In this document: positions 33,325 through 45,065 of the stretch, piece after piece
Layout: each line of letters opens with the position of its first letter
How positions within the stretch are numbered: the stretch's first letter is position 1
Assembly: GCF_036898095.1 (NCBI RefSeq)
Contig: NC_090725.1
Coordinates: 204,786,263-204,850,262, forward strand
Reading direction: 5' to 3'
Source of the DNA: Palaemon carinicauda
Lineage: Eukaryota > Arthropoda > Malacostraca > Decapoda > Palaemonidae
DNA length: 64,000 nucleotides
Position numbers and translations under genes: made by a program
The notes under the pieces: model-generated
The model's input: only the letters and a program-made list of their open reading frames with translations
What the model was told of the DNA's origin: nothing
Database searches by the model: none

Positions 33325-33660
33325 GCTACAAAAATAGGAATGAGTGCCATCTTGGATACTCGTAATAGTACGGGAGGAAGGGTAACCTTGATAACTTCTC
33401 CCCTTCTTTTTTTCGCCACTCTTCCCCCTCGAAACGAAAACGCTATTCGGGTTGAAGATTGCTATGTGTTGTATGAAGATATACGTCCCCTGATATTATA
33501 CGATATCCATATGAGAAATTTTAAGGACATTCGCGCCAGGAGTTAGAATTCTGGAGACCTAAAAGTCAATTCTCTGGGAATATCACTGTAGCCAAATATC
33601 CCTTAGAAAGCTACCAATAGGAACCTTCCATCAGGACAACATGGCTTGAGCCCCCTCAAA
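33325..33660 (-). repeat. DIRS-3 left terminal repeat
   Basis: Inverted partner of 25272-25604. The outer tip (ccatcaggacaacatggctt...) matches the left-tip half of the internal complementary region. Confidence 0.85.
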
Positions 33661-34028
33661 AAATTAAATATCTCATTATAGCCATTTACAACGTTAACTG
33701 TGTCCTTTTTTTTGAATGCTGGTGTTGATCACGGTGGTTTTGAGCATTGAAAAGGAATAAAAAGTAGAGCTGAACATACAGTGGAACCTCTACATCCGAA
33801 CGTATCTACATCCGAATTTTCCAACATCCGAAGTAAAATTCGAGCAAATTTTTTACTCTACACCCGAATTTTATTTCGACACACGAAGTAAACATTACGC
33901 CATTGAGCGTCGAGTGCTCAGTTCTCTGTTCTTGTGTGTATCGTGTGGTTGTCCTCTGTTTGGTCTGTTATTAACAGTGCTTATTTTCTTCCTTTTCTCA
34001 CATTTCCTTTTTGATTTTACCTATAATC

Positions 34029-34350
34029 ATGGTGCCTAAGAAGCTAAGTTTCAGTACAGGAAGAAGGCAATTCTTTCATTAGAATTGAAGCAAGAAATTA
34101 TAGAAAAACATGAGAGCAGTGTGCATGTAAGTGATACTGTATGGCTAAACAATATGGCCGGAATAGGCCTATGATCTCGAGGATCATCAAGCTGAAGGCA
34201 GCCATTAAAGCAAATAACCATCGAAGGGGATCACCATTATTACAAGACATCGTAGCAATACCCTGGAAGAGATAGAACGCCTTTTGTTGATAGGGATAAA
34301 GGACAAAGAGATTGTTGGCAACGATCATTTGTGAGAAGGGCCAACGTGAT
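34029..34350 (+). pseudogene. Tigger-3 transposase N-terminal remnant
   Basis: ATG at 34029 begins MVPKKLSFSTGRR. After frame changes the sequence reads blocks such as LELKQEIIEKHESSVHVSD, GRNRPMISRIIKLKAAIKA and TLEEIERLLLIGIKDKEI. These match the order of the N-terminal helix-turn-helix (Psq/CENP-B type) domain of Tigger transposases. The catalytic part is gone. Confidence 0.6.
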
Positions 34351-34439
34351 GAACAGAAAGAAAGAAAAAAGTGAAGCAAAGAAAACCAAGATAGCATTAA
34401 CAAGCTCTTTTGAATAAGACTTCTCTCTTTTTCTGTTTC

Positions 34440-34518
34440 TCTCTAAACATATCATTAACATGTTCTTTAAATAAAATCTCTCTCTCTCTCTCTCTCTCTT
34501 TCTCACTCTCTCTTTCTC

Positions 34519-34598
<80 letters not shown>

Positions 34599-34930
34599 CT
34601 TCGCTGCTATAGTGTTAGATACGTCTACGTCTATTATTTTTTTTCCGAGAGAGAGAGAGTGAGAGATTAAACAAAAATGTGTTTAGAGTACATATGATTT
34701 TTAACAGTGTCAACGAGTTGAAAAACAATTAAATGAAACTAAGAAAGTAATAACAGCTAATCTGAATTCCTTTATTAACTAAAACAAATATTGATACAAA
34801 CACACTCGTGTGCGTATGCACAAACACACACACACAGGTGCAAGAATTGCTACGCAATAAGAGAGACGGTCGGGGAGGAGGTAGAGATGGTGACTGCGAT
34901 AACATACCGTAACTCGTCACTGAAAGTGAT
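34440..34930 (+). repeat. Left arm of an inverted repeat around DIRS-2
   Basis: Reverse complement of much of 40255-40660. Shared phrases include gaattcctttattaactaaa, caaatattgatacaaacaca and gattaaacaaaaatg. In this arm the CT tract (34480-34593) is long and the GA tract (34646-34668) short. Confidence 0.75.
34480..34593 (+). repeat. (CT)n microsatellite
   Basis: About 114 bases of CT repeat with a few interruptions, in the left inverted arm. Confidence 0.95.
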
Positions 34931-34995
34931 GAAAATAAAAAATCAAAAGAAAAAAAAATGTAAAAAATATGAAATATAAAAATTAAAAAAATAAA

Positions 34996-35295
34996 TTTCT
35001 GGGCTCCGACCCGTGTCGCCCAGTGAAATGGTCCTTTAGCACCATTTCTAAGGTATATAACTGCTATATATTACCAGAGAAAAAATTGCATAGGGATGTC
35101 AGTTTGAACCCAGCTCGCTCACCTATAAAAGGTGTCGATATATAATACTGGGGTGTGATAAATCACAACCAGAGGCCTCGCACCATTTAGATATCTCCTG
35201 TCAAAATCCCCGAACAGCGAGGTGCCGTTCCACCTCCCACTACTACAGTACCAACAATCCCACGCCAGTGACTTCACTCCTATTTAGCACGCAAT
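34996..35295 (+). repeat. DIRS-2 left inverted terminal repeat
   Basis: About 300 bp, reverse complement of 39905-40200. The tip TTTCTGGGCTCCGACCCGTG is the DIRS-1 tip with substitutions. Confidence 0.85.
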
Positions 35296-35358
35296 TATGA
35301 TAGCCGTTATTTACCTTGTGTGTGTATTTACCGGGTTTTTTTCTGGATTTACCTCAAG

Positions 35359-35392
35359 ATGTCGGACTCCACTGTCCCTCCATCTAAGTTAA
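35359..35392 (+). CDS. Candidate ORF1 start exon of DIRS-2
   Basis: ATGTCGGACTCC begins MSDSTVPPSKLS, closely similar to the DIRS-1 peptide at 8735, followed by GTACCA. In DIRS-2 the rest of ORF1 is deleted, so the exon is not functional here. Confidence 0.35.
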
Positions 35393-36680
35393 GTACCAGA
35401 TCTATGAGTTTTGAGATTTTGGAGGGGGCCTTGCCCCTTTTTGTTTATAGTATTCAGTTTTATTATTCACGACCTTTCGTAGGTCTCTCAGATGGGCTCG
35501 GCTCCTTTCTCTCTCTCTCTCTCTCTCTCTCTATCGTTCGTTCTTAGCGATTTTCAATAAGTCCTCCATACTGATTGTTTCTCGCTATGAACCTTACGGA
35601 TATCCACGGTTTACACACCGTTTTAATTTTTATTGCCTGGTTTTTATGATAACAGTAATTACATATACGTGTGCGTATTTTCGGTAGGTTGGCATGCCTG
35701 ATCGCCTTCGGCGTTCTATTTCACATTTTATTACTTAGTTTACTTACGTTCGCACGGCACGGACTTGCTTATCTTTTTAACGTCATTCGTTTGCTTGCAT
35801 TAGCTCGAGGGGCTTTCATGAGTCAGATATTACATATTAGTTTTCATTTTGTTAGAACTTCACTGACCCTATGTTATGTTGGTAGCCCTGCCTACTCCCA
35901 GCTGCTCTATATTACGTTGGTAGCCCTGCCTACTCCCAGCGCTGTCAGGCTTGATTTCTCCTGTCTCGTGTTTGCTCGCTCGTTTGTTTTACGATTGATG
36001 TTTAACTATGTTATTATTATTATCATCCAGCATGCCTTCCTACCTTATTTTACCCTACGTTATGTTTATTATAGTGTTATTAGTCCTTCCGAGTGATCAT
36101 ATCAATCGTGGGTCTGGCAGGTTGGTATACCTGCTATCGCCACACTCCTAGCCTCCTCCCGCCGTTACCCCACCCCAGGGTTCCCCCCCTCTCTCTCTCC
36201 GATCGAGTTTGAGTCACTTTATAGCGCAATGTACCCCTCCCGGGGGCATCCGCTTTACACGGGCAGTTCCCGTTGTTCTGTGAGGCATATTATTCATTAA
36301 CGTACATTACTTTTCCCCACTACTCTACCCGGTCGTAGTCGTTTTCTTTCCGTCGCTCGTTTGGCCGACGATCGGCGGGGAGTTTTCGATTCGTTCCGTG
36401 GTACCTTGTTATGTTATTTAATATTAGGTTGTGTACGGGCTTCTCCCTCTTGGTCCCGCACTTTACGGACCCTTTTAAGATCCCCCCCCTGTCACGCACC
36501 TCACGGACCTCATATAGATATATATATATATGTTTAAAGACTTCCTTTACGGTATCCCCAGGAGTAGCTTTTATTCATTACCATTCGGTCGGGTTTTTTA
36601 GTTGAGCCCCGGAGCCAACGTTATTCATTATTACTTGGATTCCCTTTATATTTTAGTCACTTTTGCAAAACTTTATGGCT
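35393..36680 (+). other. DIRS-2 leader
   Basis: No coding sequence recognised. It contains a tandem duplication of about 40 bases (ttggtagccctgcctactcc at about 35880 and 35920), a short CT run (35511-35532) and sequence shared with the DIRS-1 leader. Confidence 0.5.
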
Positions 36681-36689
36681 GACGCCTAT

Positions 36690-36990
36690 GATTTTGCAAA
36701 TGCCAGGACCCATCGTCGACGGCACGTTCTATCCGAAGCCACGATTAGGGACGAACCTAATAGGCTCATCAAAGCTCCAGTCTGGGGTCCGGATCTTTTC
36801 AACCAGGGGACTTAGTTAACTCGGTCCTTAGCGAGGCAGCTAGAACCAACCAAAACCTCAAGGTTAGGTGGGGCCTGGTTTCAAAGAGGAGATATGAGCC
36901 TACTAGTACCCCAATTCGAGGTAGGAAGAGATTGAGGCCCTTCCAATCTTCTCAATTCAGGCAACCTCTGCAAGTGGTTCAACCGGTCTC
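36690..36990 (+). pseudogene. DIRS-2 ORF1 remnant (C-terminal block)
   Basis: Reads AYDFANARTHRRRHVLSEAT, then RDEPNRLIKAPVWGPDLF and, after a frameshift, NSVLSEAARTNQNLKVRWGL and a basic tail ending near RQPLQVVQPV. This is the end of the DIRS-1 ORF1 product. Everything upstream is missing. Confidence 0.75.
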
Positions 36991-38300
36991 AGTTCACGAA
37001 AGAACTGCGTTCCTTCACAAAAGATCTGCTACTAAAGAATGCAATCCAAAGTATACGTCGCATAAGATTTCACGGACGCTTGTTCAGCGTGCCAAAGAAA
37101 GGCTCAGACAAACGGAGAGTAATCCTGGATCTGTCTCGTTTAAATTCCTTCATTCGTTGCGACAAATTCCATATGCTTACCGTCTCGCAGGTGTGGACCT
37201 TACTTCCCCGTGGGGCCGTCACCGCCTCCATCGATCTTACAGATGCCTACTATCACGTTCCAATAGCAAGACATTTTCGTCCTTTCTGGGCTTCAAGCTA
37301 GGCAAACAAGCCCATGCATTCAAACTGATGCTATTGGGGCTCAACATACCACGCAGAATCTTCACCAAATTAGCAGAGACAGTAATTCAAGAGCTCCGGA
37401 CTCAGGGGTACAGGTAGTGGCCTATCTAGACGATTGGCTAATCTGGTCAGACAATGCCCAGATTTCCAGCGTAGCAACGGGCAACTGGGATCCCAAGTCA
37501 ACCTCGGGAAATCCCGCCTGGTCCCGGAGACCAAGTTTCAATGGCTGGGACTACAAGGGGACCTGTGCTCCCATACGCTGTGCCTCCCCAAAGCCAAAAG
37601 GAAGGTGATAGGGAGGAATACAAACAAATTTCTCAGGGGAAAGTTGGCCTTCCGAGGAAGCCGAGAGTAGATCCTAGGTTCTTTACACTTCGCCTCCGTG
37701 ACAGACATCATCCTGAGGTCCAAACTCAGGGACATAAACAGGGTGTGGCGCTCCAGAGCAACCGCAATACGCCGAGACAGACGTGCTCGCCTTTCCCCAA
37801 CCCTGAGAAAAAGTCTGCAGACTTGGAAAGATCAAGAATCTTTCCAAGTCGGTTCCTTTACAACACAAGAAAGTCCAAGGGTTATGGTCACCGGTCTTTC
37901 AACAAATACACGTCAACGTCCTAGAAATCATGGCAGTCTTCCTCACTTTAAAACTTCTCAACCCAGCCAGGAATCTCCATATCAGACTGGTTCTCGACAG
38001 TGCAAGCATAGTACACTGCCTCAACAGATAGGGCTCCTGATCAGCCCAGATAAACCACATCATGTTGAAGTTTTTTCCCATGGCAGCATTGCACAAGTGG
38101 CACCTGTCACCTGGACCCTCAGGCTTATGCCACGGACCCTATGCTTCTAGATTGGAATACCTGGAAGACGATTTATTTGTTTCCTCCGGTGAATCTCCTG
38201 CTGAAAGTTCTGCACAAACTCAGATCCGTCAAAGGTCGAGTGGCTCTCGTAGCCCCCAACTGGCCCAAGAGCACTTGGTTCCCCTTGTTGCTAGAACTAG
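36991..38300 (+). pseudogene. DIRS-2 RT / RNase H / methyltransferase-like region, broken
   Basis: RT begins abruptly after an ORF1 fragment; about 400 bases present in DIRS-1 are deleted at the junction. SVPKKGSDKRRVILDLSRLN, SIDLTDAYYHVPIARHFRPF and YLDDWLIWSDN (37420-37450) are recognisable. RNase H (37690-38090) has lost its first Asp block. The final block YLFPPVNLLLKVLHKLR lies at 38170-38230. Many frameshifts. Confidence 0.75.
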
Positions 38301-39382
38301 GTCTCCGCCCCCAGCGGATTCCCAATCCGGTGATAACAAAGACAGTGCAAACTCGCAACGTGTTCGCTTCCTCAAGGATTCTGAATGCCCTAACTTTATG
38401 GAGTTCATGAAGTTCGCAGCCCAACGTGGTACAAACATCGATTCTTTGAATACTATTTTCCTGGAATCTGACAAAAGGGACTGTACTCTCCATCAATATG
38501 ACTCAGCTATCAAGAAATTAGATGAATTCTTGAAAGATTCCCAAGTTGAGACAATGACGCTGAACCGAACTCTGACATTCTTCAGAACTCTCTTCGAATC
38601 TGGCCTGGCAACCAATACCATTACTACAATCAAGTAAGACTTGGGAAAGATCTTCCATATTGGTTTTGACATTGATCTAACGGATTCATATTTCTCATCC
38701 ATTCCGAGAGCTTGTGCCAGGCTAAAACCTTCAACTCGCCCTAGCGCAGTTTCCTGGTTTTTGAACGCTGTTCTTAAGCTAGCCTCTGACACCCAAATTG
38801 GATCCTGTAACTATAGGGCATTATTAAGAAAGTCACTTTTTCTTTTGAGCCTCGCCTCTGGCTCCAGAATCTCAGAATTGTCAGCCTTATTTAGTGACCC
38901 TGGTCATATAAAGTTTCTCTCTTCGGGTGAGGTTCTTCTCTCTCCTAACAAAGTTTTCCTGGCTAAAAATGAAGAACCCTCAAAACAGGTGGTCTCCCTG
39001 GAAGATTGTTCCACTTCCTCGGGATCCATCCCTGTGTCCAGTTACCACCCTGAAAGCCTACTTAGGTAGAACTTCCACTACAACCACAGGGCCCTTATTT
39101 ATTAGAGAACACGGAGGAACTATTACCCTTAAGGGAATCATACAAATTCTTTATTTTATTAAACAAACTAATCCTGCATCATTCCCACTTGTCCATGATA
39201 TTAGTGCTGTGGCTACCTCATTTAAATTTTTCCACCTTATGAAATTTGATGAGCTCTCTAAATATACGGGTTGGAGGTCCCCTAAAGTTTTCAAGCGCCG
39301 CTACCTAAAACCTTTAGAAGCTCTTAGATTTGCCACAGTAGCTGCAGGGAATATAGTTCCTCCTGAAGGTACTGAGTCCTAA
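38229..39382 (+). pseudogene. DIRS-2 tyrosine recombinase, broken
   Basis: Open apart from TAA at 38635-38637 and a frameshift near 38975. LASGSRISELSAL keeps the first Arg, FLAKNEEP the Lys, and FKRRYLK the Tyr. The box that reads HDIR in DIRS-1 reads HDIS here, so a catalytic Arg is lost. Stop codon ends at 39382. Confidence 0.85.
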
Positions 39383-39781
39383 TCACAACGTCTTGCTCTG
39401 TCCTCTTTCCCTCCTGCCTGGCTTACCTGTTGTTCCTACCTGTTTTGTTACTAGACACCCTTATGGTGTATTATTTTATTATTCAATTGTTCAATTTCAC
39501 GAATTGTTTCATTACACTTGTTCTTAATCCCCGAGCTGATTTTATTTTGCGTTTTTGATTACCAAGCTGGATTCCCACTATTCATATCTGTTGCATTTTA
39601 CCTACGGGTTTCATTATTGATTGTTTCCCATGTCTTTTTATCACTGTCATATATATGTTGATCTAATTTTACGGGTTTCCACATCCCTCTTTTTTTATAT
39701 TAAACTCATCAACTCTGTTATTTGGTGTTATTCTCTCTTCAGGTAGTTAGCCATATTGGGTCCCCATTCTCTGGTAAGATT
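39383..39781 (+). other. DIRS-2 3' untranslated region
   Basis: AT-rich and without ORFs. It corresponds to 20257-20683 in DIRS-1. Confidence 0.5.
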
Positions 39782-39870
39782 TCACTGGGCGACACGGGTC
39801 GGAGCCCAGAAAAGGGATTTTGACGAAGGAAAAATCTATTTCTGGGCGAGAGACCCGTGTCGCCCAGTGA
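39782..39870 (+). repeat. DIRS-2 internal complementary region
   Basis: cactgggcgacacgggtcgg (complement of the left tip) abuts gggattttgacgaaggaaaa (complement of the right tip). Same design as 20684-20763. Confidence 0.85.
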
Positions 39871-39904
39871 ACCCACCCGTCCCTCCCTAATTGGGCCCCA
39901 ATCT

Positions 39905-40200
39905 GGGGTGCCATAAGGAGTGACGTCACTGGCGTGGGATTGTTGGTACTGTAGTAGTGGGAGGTGGAACGGCACCTCTCTGTTCGGGGATTTTGACAGG
40001 AGATATTTAAATGGTGCGAGGCCTCTGGTTGTGATTTATCATGCCCCAGTATTATATATCGACACCTTTTATAGGTGACCGAGCTGGGTTCAACCTGGCA
40101 TCCCTATGCAATATTTTCTCTGGTAATATATAGCAGTTATATACCTTAGAAATGGTGCTAAAGGAGCATTTCACTGGGCGACACGGGTCTCTCGCCCAGA
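39905..40200 (-). repeat. DIRS-2 right inverted terminal repeat
   Basis: Reverse complement of 34996-35295, followed by the 27-base right-end extension to 40227. Confidence 0.85.
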
Positions 40201-40254
40201 AATAGATTTTTCCTTCGTCAAAATCCCTTAAATAAGCTAAGTTAGATTAAAATT

Positions 40255-40660
<406 letters not shown>

Positions 40661-41128
40661 CATGTCTACCTTCTCGCCGATCATCCGTCTCCTTCTTGCG
40701 TACCAAATCCTACACCTGCGTTGGCCTGTCTCTAAGGTAAAGTGGCAATAAAACACTTTTTTTATTCATTATTTCTTTATAATTATCTTTTTTACATGCT
40801 TCTTTCATATTATGCAGTTATGTTATTGTTATATGTAATTATGTGTAGCCATTTATTAAGGATTTATTATGGGTTTTTAGGCTGAGGAACGAATTAAATG
40901 AATTACCATGTATTCTTATGGGAAAATTCGTTTCTACATCCGAACATTTTCTACATCCGAAGTAGGTTGTGGAACGAATTAAATTCGTATGTAGAGGTAC
41001 CACTGTATTTCATGTTCTTATGATATCTTTTAAAAAGCTTTCTTTTATTTTTAAAGTGCAAATTTTATGTTAACAGAACCCAGTCAAGTATGACAAGGTT
41101 TAGCAGGGTAAAATAAAGATATGATATA

Positions 41129-42654
41129 CCATATATAAGACGACCTTGAAATCCTAAAGTTCACTCCTAGAAATGGGACATTTTTACTATTCTAAAAATC
41201 AAACCTTAAATTCTCAGTGATGTTTATTGGTAGGATCGACTCGATTTGACTTCGGTGCGATAACCTATGCCATATATAAATGATTCACATAATGAAATGA
41301 ATTGTTAAGAAAGGTAATAAACCTGTTTTAACCTTATGTATTATTGGCATATTTTCATAATGAATAACCTATTAGAGGAATAATTCCATATCAATGAAAT
41401 CAGCTTTTTTCTCTGCAAGGCCAGGTGAGAAAAAGTAAACTGATTTTGTTTTCAGGTGATTGCAGACTACTCTAATAGAGGATATGTGTATAAATAACAA
41501 ATATCCTTGATGTAATTCCCAAACTTATTCAAAATATCTTATAATGAATATTTCAGAACATGTTATTGACTACCACAGTTTTCTTATAGTACACTAAAAG
41601 CCATTAGTAACGTTAGTTATACAGTACGTTGCATGTGTAAATGCATTTGTTTGTTTGTGTGTTCATTGTGATTGGTGATAAAGTATAAACAGAACAGTGG
41701 TTTCCTATTTAGGTGAGGTGTGTAGGAAAACATGAGTTAGAATTGGCTTTGTTAGCTTCACCAACGAAGTTGGAAGGAGGTAATGTTTTATCCCCAGTTT
41801 GTGTGTTTTTTTTTGTGTGGGTGTGTTCCTTTCTTTGTGAATAGCTTCCTGGCCACAATTTTAATCATAGAGTAATGAAACTTGCGGGGATTAACTGTTA
41901 TGTAAAAAGCTGGAAATTATTAAATTTTAGAAGGTTAAGGTCATAGTCACAGTCAAGCAAAATGTCCAATTCATGTAATCAGCCACAAGTTTGGACATTA
42001 TTGTAACAGACTTCAAAGTTGGTTCATATTTGAGTGTATGAATATCCACGCCAATTAATACATATTAAGGTTGAATGTCAAGGTCAAGTCCAAAGTCAAG
42101 GTCTAACAAAAGATCAAATTTCGGTCATCAATTATACAGCCAGTAATTTTAATCTTAAAGTAATGAAACTTGCAGGATTTTAAACTTAGGTAAAGAGCTG
42201 ATAAGGTCGAAGGTCAAGGTCTAGTCCTAGGTCAAGCAAAAGGTCAAATTCCAGTCATCAACCATATGGCCACAGTTTTAATCATAAAGTAATGAAATTT
42301 GCTGGGATTTTAAACTCGTGCAAAGAGCTGTAAATGATTAATTGATTCTGGGAAAGGCACTCTCGTTTTTAGAAATAAGCTGCTGTGTTAGAGGTCTGCA
42401 CTCTCCGAGTTCTTTTCTAGTTATTTTGGGTTTTTTAAATTTGTAAGGATACAATAAGTAAATTTTTTTTTTTTTTTTTTTAAATAACATCATCTTTCTA
42501 TAACCAATGTTTGATAAGATACCTATTGTTGCAAAACATAGCCTATATATGGATGGCTTTGTAATTTTGCAGATATGAGATAAGTTAATTAAAATTTGCC
42601 GTATTTTTTAACCTCGTCTTATCTAAAGGTCGTTTTGTATGCGGAAATATATGG
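41129..42654. mobile_element. Short TA-flanked inverted-repeat element (relative of 7331-25269)
   Basis: Left end CCATATATAAGACGACC (41129); right end, reversed, CCATATATTTCCGCATACAA ending at 42654, with TA on both sides. The ends match the 7331/25269 family, but nine bases are missing near the left tip. No ORF. The interior carries the repeat at 41830-42320 and a stretch (41540-41740) resembling the left arm of Tigger-1/2. Confidence 0.65.
41830..42320. repeat. Three degenerate units containing agtaatgaaacttgc
   Basis: The phrase agagtaatgaaacttgcggg or close variants occurs near 41870, 42158 and 42288, with aaggtcaaggtc-type phrases between. This looks like an old tandem or dispersed repeat. 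No coding potential. Confidence 0.6.
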
Positions 42655-43456
42655 TACATAAAGTTTTATACAATAAATAACTTTGCCTACTTTATACATA
42701 ATTTGCATTAAATGACATTGATGCATATGAAGTGTAGTGTGAAATACTAAAGATGAAAAGAAATAAGGATAATAACAAACAAGAAATGGAATTATGATAT
42801 GGAATAAGACAGGGTATAAGGAATAAACTTAGAGCAAGCTCACACCTACTAAAATGCACGTATCCTAAAACAATTTTACCCATAAGTAAAGGAAATTAAC
42901 TTGCTGCATCCCACACATCCATACTGTATATATATACATTTGTACTTATTTTTAAAGCTTCAAGATATTGATTATTGAAGAATTTATAACCCCTAATGTC
43001 AGAAATAAATATAAATTAATAATTCACAATAAGAAATAAAAATATTGACAAATTAACTTTCACTTTAAGTTTGAGGACTGTCATGGCTGTCGTGAGGGAG
43101 ACGAGAGAGGAGGAGGAGGAGGTGGTGGGGTTTATTGCTTAGAGAGATAATATCCTTCTAAGAGAACTTTAGTTAAAATATCGGGAGTTGTCTCTCTTAA
43201 ACTATATTCATTATCACTAGCTGAATCATTTAATTAATGCTCTGTGGATACTTTGTTGTCTTTTTTTTCTTTTTTTTTTTTACAGCTACTGTACATTCAA
43301 TTTTGACAATGAACGTAGCCTCCCATCTAGTACAGTAATAACGTGTTCGCATAGCATTTGCAATCTGCAGATTGATCCCAGCCTGTGACCATGACTTTAA
43401 GCTGTTTACAGGGGAGACCACTGCTGTGGTTTGTCACCTCAGTGGGGATTGGGCTT
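42655..43456. other. Unassigned intergenic or intronic DNA
   Basis: AT-rich with a GA-rich patch (about 43090-43130) and a poly-T stretch (about 43260-43280). No gene, repeat unit or RNA recognised. Confidence 0.4.
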
Positions 43457-44375
43457 TTATGGCTTATGTTCTATTCTGATGAAATAGAAACCAGACACCT
43501 TTATCTTTACCGTTACCTTTATATTTATAGACAATAGCTTTTGCCTTTTCTTTAAAATAACAAGAAATTGTGGCCTCACATTGTCGGTAATTAGATTCGC
43601 TGCTCGCCTCTCTGAAGCCTTATCTGGGTGATGTAGTTCTAAAAAATTTGCAAGGGTTTCCACATTTTCAAAATCATAATTTCGCTCAAATTGACACATA
43701 TCATTCTTTCCCTCCTGCTCAGATGAAATCTCCGCCACAGCCTCTTATTGTTGCTCCTTATGCAGCTATATCAACTCCCTGGTCTTCAGCTGCTTGCTAT
43801 ATTCCTTAAGGAAGTAGTTAATGTTATCATTGTCCCTTTTGAATCCCATTTGTCCTACCCAAGGGCTCAGTTTCATCGTCAACTACCTCCTGCACGGGTT
43901 CGAATCTCTCAAAATCTCATTCAGGAACACATTCAGGCCACAGTTTTCACTAAGTAGAATTGAGGAGGTCTGTTGGTGATCCAATCCCAGGATTTGTCAA
44001 GGATTTTGAGGTTGTTGAAAATATGGAAATGTTTCCAAAATTCTTGGAGGGCAAGTTTGGTCCCTTTGGTGACTTTGAAAGCTTCATGAAATTTTAGATC
44101 ACCAGCTGATCCATGGGTTGAATGTTGGAGTGGCGTTGGGTAGTAGGAATTTTATCCTATTGAGTTTGAACTCTTCCATTATGCTGCCTTTAATCCCTGG
44201 AGCATGAGCAGGAGCATTGTCCATAAGTAACAAGGTTTGAAATGACAGGTTGTCCAAAGTTACCTTTTGACCTCAGGACCAAAAACATCATTGACCTAAT
44301 CCAAAACAAAATGCAAGTCATCCAAGCCTTGTTATTTGGTCTCCCCACTTTTAGTTGCTTCTTCTGTACCTTGCA
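43457..44375 (-). pseudogene. Decayed Tigger-family transposase
   Basis: Read on the minus strand, with frame changes: NKAWMT (about 44330), then LLLMDNAPAHAPGIKGSIME (44235-44170, second catalytic Asp) and KFLLPNATPTFNPW, with the third Asp lost. It continues as GTKLALQEFWKHFHIFNN and ITNRPPQFYLVKTVA. The most downstream part (43457-43738) reads as an acidic Glu/Asp-rich tail. Such motifs match Tigger/jerky-type transposases. No terminal repeats were found. It is more decayed than Tigger-2. Confidence 0.7.
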
Positions 44376-44846
44376 CTTTTTAAGGGGAGCGACTTACGAC
44401 CTCTGCTTGTCTCTTTCCCCTCCCCCACTAAGAGACCATGTGTCAGCCAGCCACCTGGAGGAGGTGGGATATAGAAATAGAAGGAGAACGTTTTTGTTTT
44501 GTTTTCAAGGTGGAAAAGTTAGCATTTTTTGGAGAATATTAGAAATGTGACTCAGATAAGTATTGGGGTAACAAATTTTGCTAAAATTCAGGATTTCTGT
44601 CAGGGTAAAGCTTTGTAACATATTTAAATTTACCTGTTAATGCGGAAGCTTTCTTTTCTGGTATTTATCCGGGTCGGGCATCAATGTAGCTATGGGTTTG
44701 TATATAAAATTAAACTTATTTCTATAATTTGGAAGTTTCCCAGATAATTTTGCTTTATAAAACTCTAAGGAAACAAGATTTTTTAGAAAACATAGGAAAA
44801 GTGTGTGATTATTATGTTATGTGTAAAGTTTGTCTATTTCATCCAG
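44376..44846. other. Intron or upstream DNA before the first Dicer exon
   Basis: No exon, repeat or element recognised. It ends in a pyrimidine-rich stretch and CAG (44844-44846), which is the acceptor for the exon at 44847. The start of RNase III domain a must lie upstream, but was not found in this window. Confidence 0.4.
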
Positions 44847-45065
44847 GTGATAAAACAATTAGAGGATGGCGATGAAATTCTCAATGAAACTAAGGATATG
44901 AAGCCTCCTACTAAATCATCATGTTTCAACCCTTGGAGAGAGCATGAAGTATCTGACAAAAGTGTTGCAGATTGTACTGAAGCGCTTATTGGTGCATACC
45001 TTTTACAGTGTGGGGCTTCTGCAGCAAAGGACTTTTTACATTGGATGGGGATTGGTGTTCATAAG
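44847..45065 (+). CDS. Dicer: Dicer-family ribonuclease, exon with end of RNase III domain a
   Basis: A 73-codon exon bounded by acceptor tttcatccag and donor AAG|GTAAAG, phase 0 on both sides. The block SDKSVADCTEALIGAYLLQC is the second signature of RNase III domain a in Dicer enzymes. The Asp of DKS and the Glu of EALIGA correspond to metal-binding catalytic residues. It continues with SAAKDFLHWMGIGV, as in the Dicer domain a end. Dicer cuts double-stranded RNA into small interfering RNAs or microRNAs. The short stretch before domain b in the next exon found suggests a Dicer-2-like (antiviral/RNAi) form, but this is an inference. The exon is clean, with no stop, in a region otherwise full of decayed elements, which argues for a real gene. 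Confidence 0.85.

Larger units (their letters stand above)
25272..33660 (-). mobile_element. DIRS-3: minus-strand DIRS-type retrotransposon, decayed
   Basis: Reads right to left: left terminal repeat (33660-33325), candidate start exon, long leader, ORF1, RT-RNase H-MT-like region, recombinase, 3' region, internal complementary region and right terminal repeat (25604-25272). Its outermost extension was carried to 7303-7330 by the insertion of the 7331-25269 element. The family is different from DIRS-1 and shares repeats and recombinase type with DIRS-4 (62594-64000) and DIRS-5. Confidence 0.85.
34996..40227 (+). mobile_element. DIRS-2: deleted, frameshifted DIRS element (DIRS-1 relative)
   Basis: Same organisation and similar terminal sequence to DIRS-1: TTTCTGGG at 34996, ...AAAATCCC at 40227. 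It has left repeat, start exon, leader, a scrap of ORF1, a damaged RT-RNase H region, recombinase, internal complementary region and right repeat. Most of ORF1 and the start of RT are deleted, so it is non-autonomous at best. Confidence 0.85.

Noticed and set aside
44242..44550. 102-codon plus-strand ORF before the Dicer exon
   Set aside because: It overlaps the decayed minus-strand Tigger transposase and shows no Dicer RNase III motif, so it is not taken as an upstream exon.
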